Part shown: piece after piece, positions 34,501-64,000 of the stretch
Layout of the letters: each line of letters starts with the position of its first letter
How positions within the stretch are numbered: the first letter of the stretch is position 1
Assembly: GCF_028389875.1 (NCBI RefSeq)
Contig: NC_084666.1
Coordinates: 65,666,422-65,730,421, forward strand
DNA: 64,000 bases
Origin: Rhea pennata
Lineage: Eukaryota; Chordata; Aves; Rheiformes; Rheidae
Direction: 5' to 3'
Position numbers and translations under genes: made by a program
Notes under the pieces: model-generated
What the model saw: the letters and a program-made list of their open reading frames with translations, nothing else
Told to the model about the DNA's origin: nothing
Database searches by the model: none

Positions 34501-36374
34501 ATGATTTGCTCAGTGCTCTTATATGCATAACCAGTGCATGGTTACGAGTTTTTCTAGCAACAGGATGTCTTGTGTTTTTAAAACCACTTTGATGGTTTTA
34601 CAATGATGTTGCCATTTTTCATAATAAGCAGCTAGAATAATCTTTACAGCAGGCAAAACGACTGTAAACTAAAAGCTGTCCTGTAACCAAAGGGCTGGAT
34701 TCAGTGATCAGCAAACACAAGCCTCTATCTAGGAGGACGCTAGATCTGTCCCTTTGTATTCGAATCATTTCACAGTATAGTTGATTAGTTTGCTGTTCCT
34801 GCTGTATGCAAAGATGTGTCACTCTCCCACATCCCCAAAAGCAAGCAAAATCATTACACCTTAGAAGCACCATAGGAACTGTGATTCATTTTAGGCTGTT
34901 TCCATCAGTTATGCAGCATGCTCAACATTCAGAGCCTCAACATATTAAGGAGACTGGCTTAAAAAGCATAAACCATATTATAAGACCATATCTATAAGGT
35001 TATTTTCCTCTAGTTTATGCTTATGAACATGCTGATTGCATGCAAGTTAGGTTTTAATTTTTTATTTTTACATTCAAAAGCTGGCCTTGAAAAGAAAGCT
35101 AATATTCTCGTGCTTTCACTTGACTCTTGAGAGCTGGCTCTTCAAGTAGATTCTGCTGGTGTTTATTGAAAATATTTACTATTCTGTGGTGAGCACTGTG
35201 TTTGTGTTGTTGCTTTACTGTTGAGGGAATGTAGTGGTTTAATTTATGAAAAGAGTGAAAACTTGAACATAAAAAAATGGCAAGATGTCTAAGATTTAGA
35301 TCAAATTCCAACATGATAACTTTGCTCAGGAGAGAACAAAGCAGTAGACCGTATTTTTATTTGTTCATAAAAAGCACTACACCTTTATCTCTTTTTCAGC
35401 TGCAGTTTTAACATTTTAATTTCCTCTTCTCACAATTAATGCTGGGGAGTATCTTGGGGAAAAGTTTCCCATAAGTTATGGATTGGTGGTATGAAATAAA
35501 GTCGAAAAGAAATGCAACCCAAGAAAGAATACGTGTATTCAGTGTTTTTTTCCTAGATACCTCCAAATAATGTGCATTTATATTCTACTTGCATTGTAAG
35601 TTTTTTCCAAGTTGGGACTGTCTTTTTATGCAGTGGTTAGCATTGAATAATGGTTTCTACTGCTACTATAGTATTTGCAAAAATAACACAAGATGAAACT
35701 ATGACTGTCCAAGCAGGTATGCTGTTATCAATTCCAGTCTCCTTTATTTAAAGCATGTAAAGTAACTGGAGTTGTATGACATGAAACTATTGCAGGCAAC
35801 AATAATCATGTAGCACTAATGCTGTACAAGACAACATGTGGTAAATATACTATTGCAGTAAGTTTTAAACTTTGACCCATTAAATGAATCATCTACTTTT
35901 CCCAGTCACATTAGGTACTTGATCCAAAATGTACCGCTTATGAGGATCCTGACTGATCAGGGATTGCATACAGATTTGTGCAGATTGGGAACTTTATTGG
36001 CTTCCAGGGAGCTGCTAATTTACAACAGTTTTACTAAAATTGGAACAAATATGATTCACTAATATGTTCATAGAAGGCCAGATACCTTCTGATTTGTGAC
36101 GGATTCTGCCTGTTTTGTTGCCATAAACCAGGTTGCAAAATCTCCAGATTGTCTCCTGGGAGGAAGCTGCAGTGATGGAAAACAGATACATCCTCTCCTA
36201 CACTGAAGGACCTATAGAGGACAAAGCCAGCATAGTCAGGGAAGTACACACTGCTAAATGGGCAGATGTGATAGGTGCTGGGATGCAGCAGTTCAGTGTT
36301 TATGCCTTCACTTCTAGTAAAGCTGCTGTCAAAAAACTAGGAGCTGCTCTCTTATGATGGGAATTCCAGGGGAA

Positions 36375-36440
36375 AGCAGATATATATATATATCTGCTGT
36401 ATATATATATTTATATATATATATATATATGTATGTATGT
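36375..36440. repeat. (AT)n microsatellite with perfect palindrome
   Basis: Alternating AT followed by GTAT units. The first 24 bases (36375-36398) form a perfect palindrome with agcaga and tctgct ends around an AT core, able to extrude as a cruciform. Confidence 0.9.
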
Positions 36441-38210
36441 TCTCAGCAGGGGACCATTCCCTTTTAAACTGCATTGATACTTGTTGTCAGGGAAGAATAT
36501 ATATTCTTGGCCAGACAACTAAGGTTATATTTGTTTCCTTAGTACTTTACTCCCTCAATATAATAGCTGTCACTGAAAGATATTTCCTTCATTTTGGAAG
36601 GCAAAGGTGAGACTGCCACAAGACTAATTCCTGTGACGCAATGTGTATTGGTTGGCAGTGACTAATTATAGCACAGAAAAACTACCAGCTTCCCTGCTGA
36701 GAACAGAGTGCGTGATCTCTGCGGTATGACTGCACTCTGTTCAAAGTTCTTCCTGTGTCAAGATGCCCACTGACATTGCAGTAAAACCAATAGTTTATCG
36801 TTCCTTCTCAGGCTGCTGTGTAACGACAGTGCTGTGGAGATTTCTCAGCCCATCTCCCTCTCCAAGATTAGCCAGGTCTGGCATTGGGAGTAAACCATAC
36901 TCCTTCTCTGTGATCTCAAAAGAATTAAAAAGGAGGAAAAATAACAAATTCCATGGAAAATACTATACATCTTGGGTGAAAATGCATTGCCTCAACTTCA
37001 GGCATCAAATATATATTTGTCTATAATTTACATATTATAGATGGAGATGGAAGCAGGGAAAAAGTGACCATCTTGATTCCATCAGAGGTTACCATAGAAT
37101 GACACAGAATAGTGCTATGGCAGGTAAATAAGGTGAATGTAGCCTCTTTTCAGCCCATCTTGTTAATGGTGCGTTTTTTTGTGTTTTTTTTTTCTTTCTG
37201 TTCTAGCCATGCACTCTCTAGCCCCTGAATTGCAAGTCAGCTGTAGCACAGAGCATGTCTAACTCCATGTAGTTGGCTATTCCCTAGAAGATTTATAAGT
37301 TACTTTCTTGCTTACCCTTTAAGATACTGCTGTCATTCTATATAAATTATGCATTTTTCTCTGGTACAGAGAACTGTAAGTCCTAAAGTAAACACATTTT
37401 AAAAAATCAGTTTCTTTTTCCTTTCTAATCAGCAGAGAAAACAACCAATATAAAAAGTAGGAAATTAACATATCACCTCAAAGTTTACTTACTATTAAGA
37501 ACTTTAAGCATAATGACTGTGAAAGGTAAAAATATAAAAGATAAATACATTTTAAAGTAATTAAGTAATTAAGAAGCATTCACCTTCTACTAGGAGAGTG
37601 CTTTTAGCAACTAGGAAAAGATTCAAAGATTCAGTGCTCTTGTTTCTAGAGCAGAAAAAGTCTTTTATTCAAAATCAGTCCTTCATAGGTGTCTGTAGTC
37701 AGTTTATTAAGATGCCTGAAAACATTTTAAACTGCTTCCCCAGGAGGAATTAAACAAACTTCTTCAGGTTTTATATACTTTTATGTAAATTTGCTGCTTG
37801 AACAAGATGTTACTTTGACAGCTTCAGGGACAGAAATGTTCTAATCATTCAGAAAATGGGTTCAGTATAAATGGATGCCACACGTATTCCCTCAAATTGC
37901 CTGTCCACTGTGATTTGATCCTGTCAAATATCCTGAGCTATGCTATAAGGGTGAGAATATCACTTAGTCTCCATAACCCTATCCTCTTTGCCTAATTGCA
38001 GCAGTGTTTGTTTTTCTAGTATGGAAGATAAATTCAGATCATAAAATAATTTAACATAGACCACCAAATAGTCAGGAAGGGCTAAGAAAATTATCTTTTT
38101 TTCCTGTTGACTTGAATTTAAATCAGTATGACTTTGAATAATATATCTAGATTCCACTACTAAATCCTTAAGCCAGTATTCTCCTAGTTTTTTTCCCCAT
38201 TATCCAAAGC

Positions 38211-38237
38211 AAAAAAAAAAAAAAAAAAAAAAAAAAA
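38211..38237 (+). repeat. Homopolymer of 27 A
   Basis: An uninterrupted A run in AT-rich non-coding sequence. Confidence 0.95.
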
Positions 38238-39002
38238 GCAACACTCATTGTCTTTATTGAATGAGCATTTGTTGGTGTAAAAGAGAGGAATCTATGTGAT
38301 TTGTTTTAAGAGGCTGAAAAGCATTTTTGACTCTGAAGAATAAAAGTTGTGAGGAGGGGAGAACCTCAGCTGCCTTTGCTTTGTATTTTACAAAATTTTC
38401 AACAGCTTGCCAACACCTGACTGTTTCATGACTACCATGTGTGTCATAGCCCATCCACTCAGAAATTCTGCCCTGATCCATTCCCATAACTGTGATGATG
38501 AATAGTTTAATAACTTGCTAATGTCATTACTGCTGATTTAAAGTCAGCAGCAATATTTCCCAAATTACAGTATGACAGCAAACAAGAATAGTATTCATTC
38601 ATTCTAAAATTATTACCCAGATATTCAAGGACCAAGCAAGCCCTTGGACATCTTACTGCTAATTGGAACATACCAAAAACTGCAAACATCAGCCAAGTGA
38701 AGGTGCTCAAATGGGGGGGAAAAAAAAGTAATGACCCCCACTAACACACAATACTTGAATAGTTAAATCCTTTGTCAAAATACTGTTAAATACTTTGTCA
38801 AAATCTGTCAGGGCAGATACTCCTGTCAGTTCAAAGACAAACAAACAAAAAACCCTAAAGCAGTTCTGTGGACTTTCTTATTTACCTAAATCAGTATTTT
38901 AAATTAAGCCCAAATAGCATCACATAATTAAAATAGTGCAGTCTACACCACTATGGAATAATTTCCCCGGGGAAACAGAGTATTATTTGTATAAAATAGA
39001 AT

Positions 39003-39034
39003 AAAAAAAAAAAAAAAAAGAAGAAGAAGAAGAA
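39003..39034 (+). repeat. A-run followed by (GAA)n
   Basis: About 17 A followed by four to five GAA units, a purine-only microsatellite. Confidence 0.85.
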
Positions 39035-42000
39035 AATAGAATGTTCTACAAGGAAAAAAGCCTCCAAATGAACAATGATGTAGTTAACCTGCTATCTCTA
39101 CTGAAGTATAGCATTTACTTAGCTACAGATAGCAAGACTGCCACAGAAGAAGTGGGAATGGGTAAAAAAGGTAGTTTGCTGCAAGCCATTTGTGAAGTTA
39201 ATGATCCTACAGCTCTAATACAGCCTAATTCGGAAAGGATCCCTCCTTCCACACTCTTCCCCCGCCCAGTTCTGGCTGATCCCTGTGTCTAGGCCTTTTG
39301 TCTCAACTAAGGTAAAAGGCTATCTATGCCTTTTTTTTTTTTAAGTGTGCTGCTCTGTGCATGCTAACTAATACCTTGTAACTATAATCAAACAATGAAA
39401 ATGGTATCTAGCATGCAGTAAGCTAGTTGAATTGGAGCCTACACACAGTGTGTGTGCCGTGAAATACGAACAGCCTTACCCATACTAGGGAACCTGTGAA
39501 ATATATTGGTTAGCTTATTTGAATACTCAACCTTAATCCTTAACATTTTATCTGTGTTGGTGTCTTTTACCTTGATTTAACTGATTATTACATAAGTCAG
39601 TCAAATCATTTGTTAAACCCAAACATAGCTCAAAGATATTGGTTTGCCTAACACATTTGCATTCTGGAACAAGCACTGTAGGACCATTCAAATTAGCTAG
39701 CTGGATCAGACTAGTAATCACTTAGCTCACAGTAATGAAAATAGATGTATCGTGACAGTGCTTCAGAGAGTCTTTTGATGTCTCCTTTAATAAACACAAT
39801 AGGTAAATAAAGTACTGTTGAAAACTGCTATAAGAAGTGCTCAGTCATTTCCAGTAACAGTGTAACTCCTACAGACTTAGCATTCGGTCTGAAAGAAGCC
39901 TGACGGGTCAAAAAACAGGTATATCAAGGAAAACCAACCAGCTTGAAAAGCATGGAGTAAAGTAGGTCACCACTGAACATCATTTTGATCAAATCTTCCA
40001 GCGCTATAAACTGGCCTGTTGAAATTGATAAAATTGTGCTCCAGACGGGGGGTTCATCTGCTGAATTCAGCATGTGTTAACTTACTTTATCAACTGTACC
40101 TAATTTCTCAATCTTTCACATCCCTATTTTAAGTTCCTGTTTTGCTATATATTTAATGTATGTTTATTCACAGATGTAAAGCATGCATATGAAAGAGGGA
40201 AACAAAAGTAGTTAGTAGTTGCATGACAACAAACCTTTTTTCAAAATTGGCAATTACATTGTGCTCCTCTATGAGTTCTTATGCTTCAATATCCATAGAG
40301 CTGAATCAGTGCACAAAATAAACATTCTTGTTGACACAAACTGATCCTGACTTGAAAGGCATATCTCTGTCATTTAGATCAAATGGTAGTTTTGCTGGGG
40401 AAAAAATGAATACTTTGTACAAATACTAATAAATATCCTGTAGCAATTTTCAGAGATTCAGTTGTTAAGGTCTGTGGAAGCAGCATAAAGAAGTTGTCAA
40501 AAACTTTATTCTTGTAAAATAGCTTTTATTTTCCCTAACAATTTAAAGGGAAGAGTCTTCTCCAAATGAAAGAAAACTATGTTGTCACACAAGCCTAAAA
40601 AAATTTCTTAAGTTTGAAACCATTTTAACGAACTGCTAAACAAAATCCTGATGGCAAGATTTTGTGGAAAACTTTGGACTAGCAAACGCAGCCTTTTATA
40701 TTTGTTGGGTTTAACAATATATCAGTGGAACCACCTTATCAGCTTTTCTCTATGAGCTTGCTCTTTATGGTTTACATTGAATCAAATGGGTCCATAATAA
40801 GCTGAGTTTTTCTCAGATTAAAGATGGATTTGACTGCAAGTTTGTTTTCTGATGATTGAAGAAAAACAAGCTGGACCAGATGTTGAAGGGAAAACTGAGG
40901 CCTAGTCAGCTGCAATGTTCTGTAATGTGCGCACTGAACAAGCAGAAGCTGTTGTTTCTTCATGCTCTTAGCTCTTTGTTTCCAGTGGCAGAAGCTATTG
41001 TCTTTTGTCTCTTCCAAACAGGAGTGAATGATGATTTACAGGATGGACTCACGAGAAGGGTGTCTTGGTTTTGCTGTTTTTTTTTCCCTAGAAAGCAAGA
41101 GCTTTTTGGAGACACTTTGCAGCTTGTTTCTCACTTTCCTCTCTGATGTACTAACTTGTAATATGTGGGATGCTGCCTGGTATCCAAGATGCTCTGTTGC
41201 TCGACCTGCTTTAAAGATACGTAGCATAGCATTCATAAAATGTAATAGTGGCAGGTCTCAGGCAAGGGAAAATGAAAAATTGATACTGATGTGCAGCAAG
41301 CTACACCAAGCTTTAAACTAAGGCTGGGCTGCTTTTCCCTTGAGTTCCCGCTATCCCAAGAGGAAGGTGCTATAACAATATATCAAGGCAATCTTCATTC
41401 TTGCTTGCACTGTTAGGACCATCATAAAGAGCTGAAATAGACTGGTAAATTCAGCCTTTAGAGGTTATTGACCCCTTAGATGCACAGAGCTCTGTAATGC
41501 CATACTTAAAAAAGCAAGAAAACAAAGCTGAAAAAAAGGAATTTAAGTCAGCTAGTCTGTTCTCAGTACTTTGTGCAAACTGTTTATTCCTATGTTGTAC
41601 CTACTGAGCGTTTTTGCACAATAAACCGCTGAAAATCTAACCCAACTCCACTAGTGTGTGAGGATTAGACATGGTAGTTCAACCACTTCTGAGGATTAGC
41701 TTCGAAAATCAAATTAAAATGAAGCAAACCCAAATACACTGAGTCGTTCAATGGTAAGCTGCAACACTCATGTTCAGCAACTCATCATCTTTGCCTCTCA
41801 CATTTTGTATTGCTACCTGAGGTATATCAATGCAAATAGCATTATATTACACTTACTATGTATGTTAAAGGTAAGAAACTACATATGGCAGGTAAATATA
41901 TTGCGGTTACAAAGCCTTACTTTATAGGAGTATTCCTCCTGAAGTCAACAATCTATTTATTTCCAAAAGTTGAGGGAAAAAATGATTTTTATGTTACAAT

Positions 42001-44240
42001 TTGAGGAAAATGAGATGGAGAAGTATAATGTTCTCCAAGCAGGACTGCATTTGCTGTAACTTGTAGAAATAGCCACAGAACTGTAGGTTCCTTTTATTTT
42101 TCATAGCTACACAGGGCACTGTTCTTTTGTCTCAAGTGAACTTAAAGGTATGTATGTAAATAGATGAATTTCCTTAATAAAAGTAGCCACTGATCCCAAT
42201 GAACTATCAAGTGCTCGTCTAAACAGGTATGCTAAATCCAGTTTACAAAATATGCAAATTACTTCCCAGCAATGGCTACATACTCAATCGTTTTTAAATT
42301 ATACTCAGGGTCAAATGCTAATAGAGATGCTGATTTTAACATGTAGCTGTTGAAATGCACACAAACTTCATTTACCAGATGAACAATTTCTATTGTTTAA
42401 ATTAGCAGGAAAAATTACACACAGTCAACAGTATGTTTGTGCAGTTCTTCATTCTGTTCGTTATACAATAAAATGCTAATCAGAAACCAGATCAAAACTC
42501 TTAATAGAGAGTAGTATTAGAGGTTATTAATCTAAAATAATAATTAAACATTTAGAACTGAAATACTATTAAGTACTTAAATCTCCTGAGCTGACAAACA
42601 TTAATGAAAAAGCTTGGGAAGTTTGTAAGCACTTTAAAAGACCAAGAAAGATATGCTGTGACAGAAGATATACTTGTGATTTGGAGAAGTTTAATAGTAT
42701 CTCAATCCAAATTAAGTGAGGAACAATAAGGCGTTTCCAGCAAAATTCTCTATTAAGATGGTAAGAACATTAATGAAACTGCAGCTACTTTTCTTGAATA
42801 TAGTGTTTAGTACATTTAAACTAATAAGCAGAAGAGGAAGACTGCGCAAAGAAATTGTTAGGAATGGATTGGCAAACGACAGATAACTGCACTTTATTAT
42901 TAAGGCATTATTTTCTCTCTAGCCTATATGTAATATGGGTACTAAAGAACTATGACAGTCCTATTACAGTACTATTTTGAAAATAAAAAAAAATGTTGAT
43001 TATTGCTCTCTTGATTGCTTGCTGGTTATTCTCAAACTTCATACTGAAAACTTTAATTTTTTTGCAGTGATAATTAGCATCCTAGATAGCTAGAAAACCA
43101 ATAGTAGAGCAATAAAGGCAGTATAATGAATTCAAGTATTCAGTACAATGGATTTAGCTAATTATCTATCTTTACTCCCTGGACAGTTAGGGTCATGTTT
43201 CTAATGCTACATATCCCTGCGTTACAGCAGAAAGTCAGTCTAGCAATCTTTCTGCTGGTTCCTTCACGACCAGGAGTCCTTCATCACAGACGCACTACGT
43301 GTGAATCTACAAAACGTTAGAGGACAGAGGGCCTGGCGAGCGCCGTTTCTTGACCGGGAAGGCTCCTAGGAGCTGGTATCGCTGCTTTACAGGGACGAGT
43401 ACTGTAGCCTCAAAGCAGCGACTTTGCGATCGACAGCTCGGCCACCTCTGGCGGGCTGAAAACACCGCCCCTGTCCTGATGGTAACTGAAGTATTTGATG
43501 CCCCCAGTGCTGCGGCTGTGTGGGTCTTACAGTTAGTACTGTTGTTGCAGTACACCGCAGACACGCACACGTACGGCCACGCGTGCACTGGCCACGCGTG
43601 CACTGCCCCCGCAGCCCCTTTCGCGCCAGGCCTGTCCCGCCGGCAGTCAGAGGCGTTCAGCTCGCTCCTCACCGCCCTCCCGCTGACCGCCCCCCTCCCC
43701 CCCCCCGCGCTACGCCGGGGCCCTCGAGCCTCGGGCACGCCACGCCGCGCCCGAACGCAGCCCCCGCGCGGCGGGCGCCAACGGCCGTCGCGCGCCCCGC
43801 AACGCGCGCAACCGCCGCCCGCAGCCTGAGCGGCGGCAGCTCCCGGGGCCGCTCCCTAGGAGAGGCCACGGCGGGGGATGCCCCGGCAGCCGCAGCCTCC
43901 CCGCCGCCCCCGGGGCCCTGCCCACGGCAGCGGGCGGCGAGCGACACCGAGGCGAGCGGCAGCGCGGAGGGATCCAGGCCGCCGCCGCCCCCACGCAGCG
44001 ATGTAGGTCCGGCCGCGGCCGCCATCTCGGCAGGCGCGCAGCAGGGCGGAGGGAGGGCACTTGCCGTAAGCGGCGCGCGCCGCAGCGCCCAGCAGCTGCC
44101 TCGGCCCGCGCCCGAGGTGCCTGAGCGAAACCCCGGGGCCGCCCTCCCCGGCGGGAGGAAGCCATAAAGCGACGCCGGGAAGGCGCTGCCACGGGGAGCC
44201 CCGCAGCCTTCCCCCCACCCCGGTCCCGCGGCGGCGGCTC

Positions 44241-44315
44241 TGCGCACGCGCGCCTCTCGCGAGATTTTCCCCCCCCCGCGGGGCGGGCCCACAGGGTGCT
44301 CAGAGCGCATGCGCA
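44241..44315. promoter_or_regulatory. NRF1 - BANP/ZBTB33-type element - NRF1 cluster
   Basis: TGCGCACGCGCG (44241-44252) fits the NRF1 consensus exactly. TCTCGCGAGA (44255-44264) is the palindromic CGCG element bound by BANP, earlier assigned to ZBTB33. GCGCATGCGCA (44305-44315) is a second NRF1 site with one flank mismatch. The cluster lies about 460-540 bases before the UBE2D3 ATG. Confidence 0.75.
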
Positions 44316-44777
44316 GAGGGCGCGTCCTCCGCGGCGGCCGTTAGGGCGCCCTCTACCCGCGCTGCGCCCCGCGGCTCGGTGCCGGGGGGGAGGAGGGGCT
44401 GAGCGCGGGCGGCCCCGCCCCGCCCCGGCTGGCGGCGCCCCGCCCCCTTCCCCCCCCCCGCCTCCCGGGCTGGGCACGGAGCGGGCGCCGCTCGGCTCTG
44501 CCTCTGGCCGGCGTTTGCCTCGGCGCGGCGCGGTCCCGTCAGCCTCCACCGGCCGCCGTCTGCCCGCAGCCAGGCTCCGCGCGGCCGCCGCGCTCCGCTC
44601 GGGCGCCCCCCGCCGCTGTTTCCGGAGGAAGGAGAAGCGCAGCTGCCCCCTCCCCCCTTCTCCGCCTTCCTCCCCCTCCTCCTCCTCCCTCGCTCCCTCC
44701 CTCCCGGCCCCCCCTCGGCGCGAGCGGAGCGCGGAGTCACCGCGGCGCACGGACGGGCCCGGCGGCACTCGCACACA

Positions 44778-63998
<19,221 letters not shown>

Positions 63999-64000
63999 TG

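Larger units (their letters stand above)
31543..43500. other. AT-rich stretch between the two CpG islands
   Basis: Probably the UBE2D3 5' UTR intron if the distal promoter is used, otherwise intergenic. I see only low-complexity sequence: a run of 12 G at 33658-33669, an (AT)n palindrome at 36375-36440, a tandem pair of 23-mers at 38762-38807, a run of 27 A at 38211-38237 and an A/GAA tract near 39003-39034. Open frames are short and unlike any protein I know. Confidence 0.7.

Noticed and set aside
37090-37115. ccatagaatgacacagaatag, similar to a reverse-complemented CR1 tail
   Set aside because: It is short, and the flanking sequence shows no CR1 body, so a chance match cannot be excluded.

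Overview
The window is vertebrate nuclear DNA, most likely from a bird. The genes are split into short exons with GT-AG introns. Two CpG islands mark promoters. The only dispersed repeats I recognise are CR1 (chicken repeat 1) LINE copies, one ending in the avian-style ATTCTATG tail. There is no sign of Alu, L1 or other mammalian repeats. The gene order matches a segment known in mammals (human 4q24: UBE2D3 - CISD2 - SLC9B).

Layout. (1) Positions 1-13277, plus strand: the last ten coding exons of SLC9B2 (NHA2, a Na+/H+ exchanger of the CPA2 family). The first roughly 45-50 residues lie before the window. (2) Positions 13278-20313: sequence between convergent genes, which probably holds both 3' UTRs. 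(3) Positions 20314-31203, minus strand: all three coding exons of CISD2 (NAF-1/Miner1, a 2Fe-2S NEET protein), predicted at 134 residues. Intron 1 contains a decayed CR1. (4) About 30940-31620: a CpG island at the CISD2 start, with a 26-bp GC-rich tandem repeat and a good plus-strand splice donor. It is probably a bidirectional promoter that also starts a non-coding UBE2D3 exon. (5) 31543-43500: AT-rich sequence with no recognisable gene. (6) About 43560-45690: a second CpG island with two NRF1 motifs and a TCTCGCGAGA element, followed by the first coding exon of UBE2D3. (7) 44778 to the window end, plus strand: five coding exons of UBE2D3 (residues 1-101 of the usual 147), with a 15-kb first intron carrying a CR1 copy. 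The last exons lie beyond the window.

The three genes are not an operon and share no pathway that the sequence shows. SLC9B2 is an organelle and plasma-membrane exchanger, CISD2 an ER/mitochondrial outer-membrane iron-sulfur protein, and UBE2D3 a ubiquitin-conjugating enzyme. The only arrangements of regulatory interest are the head-to-head CISD2/UBE2D3 start region and the tail-to-tail CISD2/SLC9B2 ends. I found no convincing new biological system. The most useful leads are a one-residue contraction next to the CISD2 cluster ligands, the repeat-bearing shared promoter, and a pair of perfect palindromes downstream of CISD2.
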